This document shows positions 35,992-45,010 of a stretch of 64,000 nt of DNA, piece by piece. The stretch lies in NCBI RefSeq assembly GCF_000368145.1, contig NZ_KB849282.1, positions 1 to 64,000 on the forward strand, in the 5' to 3' direction. The notes under the pieces were generated by a model. The model worked only from the letters and a program-made list of their open reading frames with translations, made no database searches and was not told the DNA's origin. Source of the DNA: Acinetobacter guillouiae CIP 63.46 (lineage in GTDB: Bacteria > Pseudomonadota > Gammaproteobacteria > Pseudomonadales > Moraxellaceae). Made by a program: the position numbers and the translations under genes. Numbering within the stretch: position 1 is the stretch's first letter; each line of letters starts with the position of its first letter.

Positions 35992-36555
35992 TTAATGGCT
36001 CGCGGGTGGGATTTGTTTAATTGCTGCAGCAAAGGTGAGATAGTTGACCCCTTGGAATAAAATATCCACACCTAAAAATAATCCGAGTACCCAAAAAGGG
36101 GAATCTGGTGATGCCAGAATAATTGCACCTGTTGCCAAGGTTAAAAGCCCTGAAAATAATGTCCAACCCCATCCAGACATTGGTTTCAACATAAATGCAT
36201 TAAAAATACGAATAAAACCGCCAATCAATAAAGCAATTGCCAATAAATTGGTTAATACCACTGCAGTGGTAATCGGAGATTTAAATGCATAATAACCCGC
36301 TGCGATATACAACACACCAAACAACGCCCAAAGCCAGCGGAAGCCACCATCAAAAATTTTAAATGCTGCAATCAGGTGTAAAACCCCACCGATCATCATT
36401 AAAGCACCAAACAATGCAACAACCGTCAATGTTGCCATACCCAGTGAAGCCAATAGCACTAATCCAAAGATCACCAATAAAGCTCCAAGCAGAAGATACC
36501 ATTTACGGTTTTCATGGAGTTGATGACGAACTAAATCATTTCCTACAGTACGCAT
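35992..36555 (-). CDS. hdeD: HdeD family membrane protein (DUF308)
   Basis: 187 residues with six membrane helices arranged as three DUF308 helix pairs; typical blocks are LLVIFGLVLLASLGMATL, ALFGVLYIAAGYYAFKSP and LGLFLGVDILFQGVNYL. HdeD contributes to acid resistance at high cell density in E. coli; a similar role here is only inferred. ATG 36555 with AGAAGAA upstream. Confidence 0.88.
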   Translation of the reverse strand: MRTVGNDLVRHQLHENRKWYLLLGALLVIFGLVLLASLGMATLTVVALFGALMMIGGVLHLIAAFKIFDGGFRWLWALFGVLYIAAGYYAFKSPITTAVVLTNLLAIALLIGGFIRIFNAFMLKPMSGWGWTLFSGLLTLATGAIILASPDSPFWVLGLFLGVDILFQGVNYLTFAAAIKQIPPASH

Positions 36556-36692
36556 AATTCTTCTCTTGGTTGTTATTCATTCATTTTATTGTTGATCTAA
36601 TTCAGGTGTTTGTCTGTATAAAATCTGCATCTATACCAGAATAAAGCTTTGTTTGAGCAGAATCTAAGCGATAAACAGCACAGCTCTATACA

Positions 36693-37451
36693 CTACTTCA
36701 CCCAACCCATTTCTTGTGCAGTGAGTCGACTGATCATGGTATCTTCTAGATCTTCAGGTGTCTTACTTTTGCTTTCTGAAAGCGCAATATAGCCGCCCAT
36801 AATTTCTGCACGCTGTTGTGGATAACGTGGTTGTTGTTCAGGATTGGCATAGCCTGTCGGATAGAGAGGCTGCCCTGTTGTAAAATCATATTTGTCTTTT
36901 GCACCAAAGGTATGCAGTAACTCATGTACAAGAACGACTTTATTACTCGAACTTTGCTTCGGCGATGCAAATAGATTCACAGAACCAATACGCCCACGTT
37001 CCAATGCAGTAGAGTGTTTCAATACTTTCTGCAACTTGGGATCATAATAATTTAAATACAGGGTCACTGATGGTGAGCCATCTTCTCCTTGATGCTGTTT
37101 CCATGCATAAAATCTGAATTTTAAACTCCACAAAACTGTATCCAAGATACGACCTGATTCTGGGAACTTAGGCGGCAAGATATTTAATTCACGTCCAAGC
37201 TGAAAATGAAACGAAATCGGTTGCCCACGAAATGCTTGAGACTGCAAACCTAAATAATGTTCAATTTCTTCAAGATCATCTGTTGAGATTTGCTGAATAT
37301 AGGCTGCTGTGGAGCGTTGACCATCTGCATTGATTGGATGTAATAAAACAACGATTGGCTTGCTCCAATCTTGATTCATATCACGCCATGCGTTCACTGC
37401 AACAATCAGCAGAATAACCAGTAAAATACCAACTCGAATCTTTTTCCACAT
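36693..37451 (-). CDS. Membrane-anchored HExxH metalloprotease-like protein
   Basis: 252 residues: one N-terminal membrane helix (VGILLVILLIVAVNAW) and a periplasmic domain. KVVLVHELLHTFGAKDKYD contains HELLH, a zincin HExxH site, followed by GAKDKYD in the place where metzincins or M10-like zinc proteases give a further ligand. A conserved protein in Acinetobacter of unknown substrate; protease activity is inferred from the motif only. ATG 37451 begins the hydrophobic segment; an upstream start at 37466 adds five residues. Confidence 0.6.
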   Translation of the reverse strand: MWKKIRVGILLVILLIVAVNAWRDMNQDWSKPIVVLLHPINADGQRSTAAYIQQISTDDLEEIEHYLGLQSQAFRGQPISFHFQLGRELNILPPKFPESGRILDTVLWSLKFRFYAWKQHQGEDGSPSVTLYLNYYDPKLQKVLKHSTALERGRIGSVNLFASPKQSSSNKVVLVHELLHTFGAKDKYDFTTGQPLYPTGYANPEQQPRYPQQRAEIMGGYIALSESKSKTPEDLEDTMISRLTAQEMGWVK

Positions 37452-37480
37452 TGAATATATTCTCAATTTTTAATCGCAAT

Positions 37481-37510
37481 AAAAATGCTGACCTAGGCCA
37501 GCATTTTTAA
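37481..37510 (-). terminator. Terminator after topA
   Basis: Stem AAAAATGCTG / CAGCATTTTT with a CCTAGG-containing loop, 12 bases after the topA stop. Confidence 0.85.
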
Positions 37511-37521
37511 ATATTTATGGA

Positions 37522-40170
37522 TTAAGCTTCTACCCATTTCCCATCTTGGTAGACCAAAGACCATTTGGTTTGTTTACCTTCTGGGGTTTCTGAACCAATA
37601 TATTGCGCTTGGTTTTTACGGCTAAACTTAACCAATGTTGGATTACCATCTGGATCTTGATCAGGTGCTTGCAAGATAAACTGATACTTAGACTTAGGAT
37701 CAAGTTGATCTGCAACTGAACGTAACTCCGCAACCTTCGGTGCACGTGTTTCGCGTACTTTAGGGAATTTGCTTGCCGCCAAGAATAAACCCGCTGCTCC
37801 ATCACGTAGAACAAAGTAATCATCATGTTTGACTGAACGTAAATGTTCCATTTTGATTGGGTCGACACGAGGTGGCGCTGGCTGACCATTTTTCAAAACT
37901 TTACGGGTATTGTCACAACTCATACAAGCAAAATATGGACCAAAACGCCCCGTTTTCAACTGCATCTCGCCATCACATTTATCACATGGAATGGTTGGAC
38001 CATCATAACCCTTGATTTTGAACTCGCCTTCTTCCAGCTCGTAACCATCACAATCCGGGTTATTTCCACAAATATGTAACTTGCGGCCACCATCAATCAC
38101 ATAGCTGTCCATTGCAGTACCACATACTGGACAACGTTTTTTCGACATTAAGTCAGCAGTTTCAGCACTGTCATCATCAGAAAGTATAGCCAACGACTCA
38201 ACTGGTGTTAAATTCAATGTCCCTTTACAGCGTTCTTTTGGTGGTAAGTTATAACCAGAACAACCAAGGAATACACCCGTCGTCCCTGTACGAATCTGCA
38301 TCGGACGTTCACATTCTTTACAGTGAACAGCTTCAACTTCTACAGGTTGATTACGGCGCATGCCGTTTTCGCCCTGTGCTGTGGTTAAACGCTTTTTAAA
38401 ATCACCGTAGAAACTATCTAACAGCTCTTTCCAATTACGTTCACCATCTGCAACTTTATCCAATTGACCTTCCAAATCTGCAGTAAATGCATAATTCATC
38501 AGGTTATTAAAATTCTCGTCTAGACGATCGGTAACAATTTCACCCATCTTCTCTGCAAAAAGACGGCGATTGTCGAGTTTGACATAACCACGATCTTGAA
38601 TCGTCGAAATAATCGCAGCATAAGTCGATGGACGACCGATTCCACGTTTTTCCAATTCTTTTACTAAAGATGCTTCAGTAAAACGTGCAGGTGGTTTAGT
38701 AAAGTGTTGAGAAGGATCAAGTTTCTCAAGTTTGAGAATTTCACCCACTTTGACTGCAGGTAATAAAACATCATCATCAGACTTGTTCTGACCACGCACT
38801 TTGGTAAAACCATCAAAAACTAAAGTACGACCTTTGGCTTTGAGTTCTACACCATTCGCATCAACCAAAATCGTTGAGGATAAATACTCTGCTGGGGTCA
38901 TTTGACATGCAACAAATTGACGCCAGATCAAATCATATAAACGTTGTGCATCACGCTCAACACCCGCCAAACTATCGCCTTTTAAGGCAACATTGGAAGG
39001 ACGAATCGCTTCATGGGCTTCTTGCGCATTGGCTTTATTCCCATAACGATTTGCTTTAGCAGGTAAGTACTTTGCACCAAATTCAGTTTCAATATGATTA
39101 CGCACCATACTGACAGCATCATCACTCAAGAATGTTGAGTCAGTACGCATATAAGTAATAAAACCAGCTTCATATAAGCGCTGTGCAAGCATCATGGTTT
39201 TCTTTACTGAAAAACCTAAGCGAGTACTTGCAGCTTGTTGCAAGGTTGAAGTGATATAAGGCGCACTTGGATTGACCTTCGTTGGCTTATCTTCACGTGT
39301 TGCAACTTTATATTCAGCATCTTTTAAAATTTTCAATAAAGCATCTGTTTGCGCTTTATTTTGTAATTTTAATGTTTTGCCGCCTTGTTTGACTGCTTCT
39401 AAACGAATTTCATCTTTTGCAGAATGAGTGTCTGCAAAAACTTGCCAGTATTCTTCAGGAATAAAGGCACGAATCTCACGCTCACGCTCGACCACCAATT
39501 TTACTGCAACCGACTGTACACGCCCAGCAGAGAGGCCACGCGCAATCTTTTCCCACAGTAGTGGTGAAACCATGAAGCCCACCACACGGTCGAGAAAACG
39601 ACGTGCCTGTTGCGCATTCACACGGTTTAAATCTAGACGTGTAGGTTGTTTAAATGCTTCTTGAATGGCATTTTTGGTAATCTCGTTAAAGACCACACGA
39701 TGGTAACGGCTATCATCACCACCAATCACTTCTCTTAAATGCCATGCAATCGCTTCTCCTTCTCTATCCAAATCCGTTGCGAGATAGATTTCATCTGCAT
39801 CTTTGGCTAGTTTTTTGAGTTCAGCGACCACATGTTCTTTGCCTGGAAGCACTTCATATTTGGCTTTCCAACCATGCTCAGGATCGACACCCATACGATT
39901 GACTAAAGCGGATTGTGCTTTTTCAGCCTTCTGTTCATCCGTCAACTTGGTACGCGTTGCAGGCTTTTTTTCTGTCGATTTACTTGAACCACCTGTAGGT
40001 AAATCACGAACATGACCTACCGAAGACTTCACAATGTAATTTGAGCCTAAATATTTATTAATCGTTTTCGCTTTTGCAGGCGACTCCACAATCACTAATG
40101 CACGTTTTTTCCCAGCATCAGGAGAATTTGCTGTTGTGCTTTTGGATGTGGACCGAGGAGCGTTCGCCAT
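37522..40170 (-). CDS. topA: DNA topoisomerase I
   Basis: Relaxes negative supercoils (type IA). 882 residues: Toprim domain ([38 protein letters not shown]), catalytic tyrosine in [11 protein letters not shown], and three C-terminal zinc ribbons (CKECERPMQ...C, CPVCGTAM...[10 protein letters not shown]...C), plus a topoisomerase C-terminal repeat. A lysine-rich insertion after [10 protein letters not shown] in the Toprim domain is common in pseudomonads and relatives. ATG 40170. Monocistronic, with its own terminator. Confidence 0.97.
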   Translation of the reverse strand: MANAPRSTSKSTTANSPDAGKKRALVIVESPAKAKTINKYLGSNYIVKSSVGHVRDLPTGGSSKSTEKKPATRTKLTDEQKAEKAQSALVNRMGVDPEHGWKAKYEVLPGKEHVVAELKKLAKDADEIYLATDLDREGEAIAWHLREVIGGDDSRYHRVVFNEITKNAIQEAFKQPTRLDLNRVNAQQARRFLDRVVGFMVSPLLWEKIARGLSAGRVQSVAVKLVVEREREIRAFIPEEYWQVFADTHSAKDEIRLEAVKQGGKTLKLQNKAQTDALLKILKDAEYKVATREDKPTKVNPSAPYITSTLQQAASTRLGFSVKKTMMLAQRLYEAGFITYMRTDSTFLSDDAVSMVRNHIETEFGAKYLPAKANRYGNKANAQEAHEAIRPSNVALKGDSLAGVERDAQRLYDLIWRQFVACQMTPAEYLSSTILVDANGVELKAKGRTLVFDGFTKVRGQNKSDDDVLLPAVKVGEILKLEKLDPSQHFTKPPARFTEASLVKELEKRGIGRPSTYAAIISTIQDRGYVKLDNRRLFAEKMGEIVTDRLDENFNNLMNYAFTADLEGQLDKVADGERNWKELLDSFYGDFKKRLTTAQGENGMRRNQPVEVEAVHCKECERPMQIRTGTTGVFLGCSGYNLPPKERCKGTLNLTPVESLAILSDDDSAETADLMSKKRCPVCGTAMDSYVIDGGRKLHICGNNPDCDGYELEEGEFKIKGYDGPTIPCDKCDGEMQLKTGRFGPYFACMSCDNTRKVLKNGQPAPPRVDPIKMEHLRSVKHDDYFVLRDGAAGLFLAASKFPKVRETRAPKVAELRSVADQLDPKSKYQFILQAPDQDPDGNPTLVKFSRKNQAQYIGSETPEGKQTKWSLVYQDGKWVEA

Positions 40171-40196
40171 AATAAACCACTGTTCCTATTATTAAG

Positions 40197-40646
40197 TTAA
40201 ATTTCAGCCAATTTAAGTAAATATGCCTTCATATCATCAAGCTGTGTTGCTCTGAGGTCAGATTCTTCATCCCAATAAAGCCCTACACAGTTGGCCTGCA
40301 TATCAATAGCATAAATCCCTTTTAATGCAATGGGAAAATCTTTAAATTTCTCATCACCGAGGACCACTTGAAGCTTTTGCTCTTCTACACGGGCGCGCAT
40401 CAAAGCTAAGCGTGCATCTGGAATCAGTACACTATAATAAGCCACCATACTCGCACGAGACTCTGTTGCCATCGGGATTTTCGTCCACTCTGGTGCAGCC
40501 ACTAAACGTGGGTGTAAGCCCATCTTGCGTGCTTTCTCTCGCATTAAACCTAATGCTTTTTCTCTAGGGCTTACGCGTAAGCCAAAAATTGAGCCCAATA
40601 CAAAAACAATAATAACGAGCGCAACCCAAAGACCAGTGTGTTCCAT
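40197..40646 (-). CDS. Single-pass membrane protein, unknown function
   Basis: 149 residues: an N-terminal membrane helix (LWVALVIIVFVLGSIFGL) and a basic cytosolic domain (SPREKALGLMREKARKMGLHPRLV) ending in an acidic helix. A conserved Acinetobacter protein seen next to topA here; 26 bases upstream of it, so they may be co-transcribed. No catalytic motif. The signal-anchor topology suggests an inner membrane protein facing the cytosol. Confidence 0.6.
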   Translation of the reverse strand: MEHTGLWVALVIIVFVLGSIFGLRVSPREKALGLMREKARKMGLHPRLVAAPEWTKIPMATESRASMVAYYSVLIPDARLALMRARVEEQKLQVVLGDEKFKDFPIALKGIYAIDMQANCVGLYWDEESDLRATQLDDMKAYLLKLAEI

Positions 40647-40752
40647 AGTTCACCTTTTAATTCCTATATTAGAGTTGCATAAGCTGAATATAAAACGCAA
40701 GTTTAAAATTAAAATTACCGCCAATTACTGATTTTGAGGTCAGTTTAATTTC

Positions 40753-41091
40753 TTATTTTTCATTCATATTTTTTTCATAAAGCTCCATCCAGCTTCCCAA
40801 TGACTGAATAGCGCTTTCCAGCGTTTGTCCTAATTCGGTAATTTGATATTCCACTCTAGGCGGTACTTCTGGGTAAATCTGCTTGGTTATAAGTTGGTGT
40901 TGCTCCAGCAGTTTTAAATGTTTCGACAACTCTTTTTGTGGGATTGGCGCTAAAGCCTTCTGTAATTGGCTAAATCGAACAGGATGTTTTGCTTCAATAA
41001 GATGATAGACAATTGGCAATACCCATTTTCCCGAAAATAATCCAACAAATCGCATAATCGAACAATTTTGCTCATATTGCAGTGTCGTCAT
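40753..41091 (-). CDS. HxlR family transcriptional regulator
   Basis: 112 residues, winged helix: CSIMRFVGLFSGKWVLPIVYHL, RFSQLQKALAPIPQKELSKHLKLLEQHQLI and the wing PRVEYQITELGQTLESAI. HxlR regulators often respond to reactive aldehydes/quinones through a cysteine; there is one near the N-terminus (NCSIM). Divergent from an SDR gene with a palindrome between, so it probably controls that gene. Confidence 0.9.
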   Translation of the reverse strand: MTTLQYEQNCSIMRFVGLFSGKWVLPIVYHLIEAKHPVRFSQLQKALAPIPQKELSKHLKLLEQHQLITKQIYPEVPPRVEYQITELGQTLESAIQSLGSWMELYEKNMNEK

Positions 41092-41173
41092 TTTTCTACC
41101 TTACATAAAGCTACATTTTATAGCCTTTGAGTTTAGTCTATTTCAAACCAAACAACGACTAAGTCACCAATTG

Positions 41174-41185
41174 GTAAGTACTTAC
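41174..41185. promoter_or_regulatory. Palindrome between HxlR and SDR genes
   Basis: Perfect 12-bp palindrome GTAAGTACTTAC. HxlR-type sites are short AT-rich dyads, so this is a candidate operator for the divergent pair. Confidence 0.4.
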
Positions 41186-41239
41186 TTTGACAAATAAATT
41201 TTCACAATATAAGAGTTTGTAGACATTTTAGTGAAAAAC

Positions 41240-41986
41240 ATGCGATTAAAGAATAAAACGGTTTTAATTACTGGCGCAGCCAGTGGAATCGGTTTTGCAG
41301 CAGCACAACGTGCAATAGAAGAAGGTGCTTTTGTTGTGTTTACTGGCCGAAATCCAGATCAAATTGTACTGACACAAGAACAATTCGGCACCCAAAGTTT
41401 GGGCATCCAATGTGATCACTCAAGCTTAGTATCACAAGATCATTTTATTGAGAAAATGCAAGAATTATCCATTAAATTCGATGTGATTTATATCAATGCA
41501 GGCAATGTTAGCCATGAAGCATTTGGACAATGGACCGTTGAACAATTCGATGCGATTTTCGATACCAATGTAAAAGGTCCATTTTTCCTGATACAACGCT
41601 TACTTCCAATGATCAAGCCCCATGCTTCAGTCATTTTATGTGGTTCGACCAGTATTCATATCGCCTTAGAGAAAAGTAGCGTTTATGCCGCTTCAAAAAT
41701 CGCCTTACGCTCTTTGGTCAAGACCTTATCTAGAGAACTTTTGGCCCAGCAAATACGATTTAACTTACTTTCACCAGGACCAACCTTAACCCCTGCCCTC
41801 AACAAAGTTGCGAATACACCCGCTGAAGTTGAACAGCTCAAAGCCAGTATTGAAAATCTTGTGCCAATTCAAAGGTTGGCGGATCCAGTCGAAATTGCCA
41901 ATGCCTTTATTTATCTTGCTTCTGATGAAGCTAAATTTATTGTCGGTAGCGAACTCTTGGTCGATGGTGGCGTAGCAAATTTATAA
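41240..41986 (+). CDS. Short-chain dehydrogenase/reductase
   Basis: 248 residues, classical SDR. NAD(P) motif TGAASGIGFAAA (TGxxxGxG), NAG block INAGNVSHEAF, catalytic serine in CGSTSIHIA and YAASK as the catalytic Y-x-x-x-K pair. Reduces or oxidises an unknown alcohol/carbonyl. Probably under the divergent HxlR regulator. Start ATG 41240 or GTG 41231. Confidence 0.88.
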   Translation: MRLKNKTVLITGAASGIGFAAAQRAIEEGAFVVFTGRNPDQIVLTQEQFGTQSLGIQCDHSSLVSQDHFIEKMQELSIKFDVIYINAGNVSHEAFGQWTVEQFDAIFDTNVKGPFFLIQRLLPMIKPHASVILCGSTSIHIALEKSSVYAASKIALRSLVKTLSRELLAQQIRFNLLSPGPTLTPALNKVANTPAEVEQLKASIENLVPIQRLADPVEIANAFIYLASDEAKFIVGSELLVDGGVANL

Positions 41987-42025
41987 GCATAAGCAAAGTT
42001 ATAAAACTATAGTGTATGGCTTAAT

Positions 42026-42062
42026 AAAAAAGCGCTAAATATTCAAATCTAAGCGCTTTTTT
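42026..42062. terminator. Bidirectional terminator
   Basis: Stem AAAAAAGCGCT / AGCGCTTTTTT (loop about 15 bases) between the SDR gene and the PIN-like gene. Confidence 0.8.
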
Positions 42063-42091
42063 ATATTGCTCTGAGCAGCTTAAAAATCGCC

Positions 42092-43129
42092 CTAATTTAA
42101 ATACATTTCATGGCTATAAACAACTTCATGACCATTCCAATAAATATAGCCTTTTTCAATCAACTCTTTAAGCAATAAACGGATATCTGATTTTGGAAAC
42201 ATTTGCTCCAATAAATCACGCAACTCATAAATATCTTTAGGTTTATCGGTTTTTAAATTATTCAATTTATGAATAACTTCAATTTGCACTGGATCTATTT
42301 TTGCAAAGTTTTTAAACAAAACCTGATGTACTGCACCCACAGAGTCTTGCTGATCCATTTCCTGTAACACCTGATCTGAATCAACACGTAATTTTTCTAA
42401 AATTTGATCAATTTTTTCAAGTTTGATATTGGGTTGTGCTGCGGATTCAGTCTCAACTGGGTGTGCTAAAACAGGCTTGTCGATGTCAAGACTTGTCCAT
42501 TGTTTCAAGACTTTTTTACGATAAGCCACCTGATCATCAAAGCGTTTGACAATTTTTAAATTGATTAACATGCCGACCAGATGCTGAGCTTTTTCTGGCA
42601 CAACTTGTAAAATATTCACAATAGAATTCTTTAATTTTTCAATGGTATTCGGTTTGCCTGTCATCTCTCCCAAGGCATCGCAATACTTTTTAACCATTTG
42701 CAAATACGGCTTATTTTGAATGGTTTGTAGACTAGGTATCGAGTACTTGTTGCGTTGACGTTCCAACGTTGATTCGACTTGAATAAAACTACACGCTAGA
42801 TCAGCACTACGCATCAGATCCAACAATAAGGAACAACTTGGCATCGCAGAAATGACCTCAATCTGCATCTCTGGCTCTAATAATGCCAATAATTGCCCCA
42901 CCACAACTGCATATTCATATTCTTTTTCAGATGCATTCGGTACTTCTAAAATGACCACTTGACCACTGCTCACCCAGCCTGAAAATTCAGTTAAATCTTC
43001 CAGTGAGTACTGGAATTGTCCCGTACAATTGAAAAGATAAAGTGTTGGGTAATGTTCAATAATCTCCCGCAGCATTTTGGCTGTAGGCATATTATTTTCA
43101 AGATCGAGAAGAACAGCTTTATTCGGCAT
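42092..43129 (-). CDS. PIN-like domain plus winged-helix-like C-terminus, uncharacterised
   Basis: 345 residues. The N-terminal 120 residues look like a PIN/NYN-type nuclease fold: start NKAVLLDLENNMPTAKML (acidic D-x-E after a hydrophobic strand), then EKEYEYAVVVGQLLALL and IEVISAMPSCSLLLDLMRSADL in the places of the later strands and helices. A middle basic helical part follows. The C-terminal 60 residues (DIYELRDLLEQMFPKSDIRLLLKELIEKGYIYWNGHEV, split at 300-337) look like a winged helix. A PIN-type RNase or RNA/DNA-binding regulator is possible. Start ATG 43129; the upstream TTG extension is Cys-rich and unlikely. Confidence 0.55.
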   Translation of the reverse strand: MPNKAVLLDLENNMPTAKMLREIIEHYPTLYLFNCTGQFQYSLEDLTEFSGWVSSGQVVILEVPNASEKEYEYAVVVGQLLALLEPEMQIEVISAMPSCSLLLDLMRSADLACSFIQVESTLERQRNKYSIPSLQTIQNKPYLQMVKKYCDALGEMTGKPNTIEKLKNSIVNILQVVPEKAQHLVGMLINLKIVKRFDDQVAYRKKVLKQWTSLDIDKPVLAHPVETESAAQPNIKLEKIDQILEKLRVDSDQVLQEMDQQDSVGAVHQVLFKNFAKIDPVQIEVIHKLNNLKTDKPKDIYELRDLLEQMFPKSDIRLLLKELIEKGYIYWNGHEVVYSHEMYLN

Positions 43130-43269
43130 GGTCAAAAAGTTTGCTACTGAACAGTGGCAAGCATTACAACCAGCTTTCAACAAAAGGTCAAATAAAATTG
43201 GAAATTTAATCCTAAATTCCCAATTCCATCTGACTTAAATGTATAAGTTTTAGATTTTAAAGATAAATA

Positions 43270-45009
43270 TTATTGGATGGTTGCAATCACTTGATCAGCC
43301 TGACACGTGCTCCCGACTTCTTTCAGCAATTCAATTTGACCACTTTGATGTGCCAAAACTTGAACTTCCATTTTCATGGCTTCCATAATTGCCACAACTT
43401 GCCCTGCACTCACTTGCTCTCCGGTTTGGACTTTCCATGCAATGATGGCCCCGTTAATAGGCGCTTGTAAGTGCTCAGGTTGAAGTGCTAACTCTGTGCT
43501 TTGCACTGGTTGTTGCTCCACCTGAACTGTACCTTGAGCAAACATTCCTGCAGGTAGGCCTAGACGGTGTAATTTCCCATCAATTTCGATATAGCTTAAA
43601 ACCATCGCTTGTTGATGCTGAGGAATCGCACGTCGAGTTGATTTTAAGTCTTGTTTAAAGTCATTTTCAATCCAGCGCGTATGGACTTTAAATTCGTCGG
43701 TAAAATCAGGTTCATTCAGCACGGCACGATGAAAATCTAAAACTGAAGCCACCCCCTCAATTTTAAACTGCTTTAAAGCGCGTTTTGCGCGGCGTATTGC
43801 GATTTCACGCGTTTCCCCCGTCACAATCAGCTTTGCCATTAAAGAATCGAAATGGCTGGAAACCAGAGAGCCTGTGCGCACGCCAGTATCGACACGCACA
43901 CCATGACCGAAAGGTGCTTCAAATAAACTTAGTGTACCAAATGCTGGAATAAAACCACGACTAGGGTCTTCTGCATTGATACGAAACTCAATGGCATGAC
44001 CTTGTGCTTTAGGGGTTTCTTTGATCGATAATTCTTCGCCCAAAGCCACCTGAATTTGCTCAACCACCAAATCAACTCGCGCTGTTTCTTCGGTCACGGG
44101 ATGTTCAACTTGCAACCGCGTATTGACTTCTAAAAATGATAGCGTCCCGTTTTGGCTCAATAAATACTCGACTGTCCCTGCTCCAACATACTGAGCAGCC
44201 TGACAAATATTTTTTGCTGAAGTTAAAATCTCTTGGTAAATCTCATCACTGATAAATGGTGCTGGAGATTCCTCAACTAATTTTTGATTGCGGCGCTGTA
44301 AAGAACAATCGCGCGTACCTAAGACCACCACATTCCCATGCAGGTCGGCAATCACTTGCGCTTCCACATGACGAGGATTGTCTAAGTACTGCTCAACAAA
44401 GCATTCGCCACGACCAAAGGCCGCTTTTGCTTCACGGACAGCAGAGTCATAGAGTTCTTTCACTTCTTCAAGCTTCCAAACCACTTTTAAACCACGACCA
44501 CCACCACCAAATGCCGCTTTAATTGCAATAGGCAAGCCATATTGTTTTGCAAAGGCTAAAGCCTCATCTGCATTATTCAATGGGTCTTGTGTGCCTTGTA
44601 CCAAAGGAGCACCCACTGAAGCAGCGATTTTACGTGCTTCAATTTTATCACCCAACTTGGTAATTGCTTCAGGAGATGGACCTACCCACTTCAAGCCTGC
44701 ATCAATCACAGCTTGTGCAAATTCAGCCCGTTCCGATAAAAAACCATAACCAGGATGCACCATGGTGGCTTTTGATTTTTTAGCAATATCAATAATGGCA
44801 TCAATATTTAAATAGGTTTCTTTTGCGGTTGCGCCAACCAAACCCCATGCTTCATCTGCAAGTTCGACATGTAAACTGCCGATATCGTCATCTGCATACA
44901 TTGCCACAGAAGCAATGCCCATATCACGACAAGCATGGATAATACGCACAGCAATTTCACCACGATTGGCAATCAATAATTTTTCATTTACATATTTTTG
45001 CTGGTTCAT
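43270..45009 (-). CDS. Biotin carboxylase with C-terminal biotin carrier domain
   Basis: 579 residues. ATP-grasp biotin carboxylase: start KLLIANRGEIAVRIIHACR, GLSERAEF region, FGGGGRGLKVV glycine-rich loop, EVNTRLQVEHPVTE. At the C-terminus an in-frame biotinyl domain carries EAMKMEV, the biotin-lysine motif. Together the chain charges and carries carboxybiotin. No acyl-CoA carboxyltransferase gene is adjacent; the likely carboxyltransferase is the pxpB-pxpC fusion 1 base upstream, which is homologous to part of urea carboxylase. Confidence 0.85.
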   Translation of the reverse strand: MNQQKYVNEKLLIANRGEIAVRIIHACRDMGIASVAMYADDDIGSLHVELADEAWGLVGATAKETYLNIDAIIDIAKKSKATMVHPGYGFLSERAEFAQAVIDAGLKWVGPSPEAITKLGDKIEARKIAASVGAPLVQGTQDPLNNADEALAFAKQYGLPIAIKAAFGGGGRGLKVVWKLEEVKELYDSAVREAKAAFGRGECFVEQYLDNPRHVEAQVIADLHGNVVVLGTRDCSLQRRNQKLVEESPAPFISDEIYQEILTSAKNICQAAQYVGAGTVEYLLSQNGTLSFLEVNTRLQVEHPVTEETARVDLVVEQIQVALGEELSIKETPKAQGHAIEFRINAEDPSRGFIPAFGTLSLFEAPFGHGVRVDTGVRTGSLVSSHFDSLMAKLIVTGETREIAIRRAKRALKQFKIEGVASVLDFHRAVLNEPDFTDEFKVHTRWIENDFKQDLKSTRRAIPQHQQAMVLSYIEIDGKLHRLGLPAGMFAQGTVQVEQQPVQSTELALQPEHLQAPINGAIIAWKVQTGEQVSAGQVVAIMEAMKMEVQVLAHQSGQIELLKEVGSTCQADQVIATIQ

Positions 45010-45010
45010 C

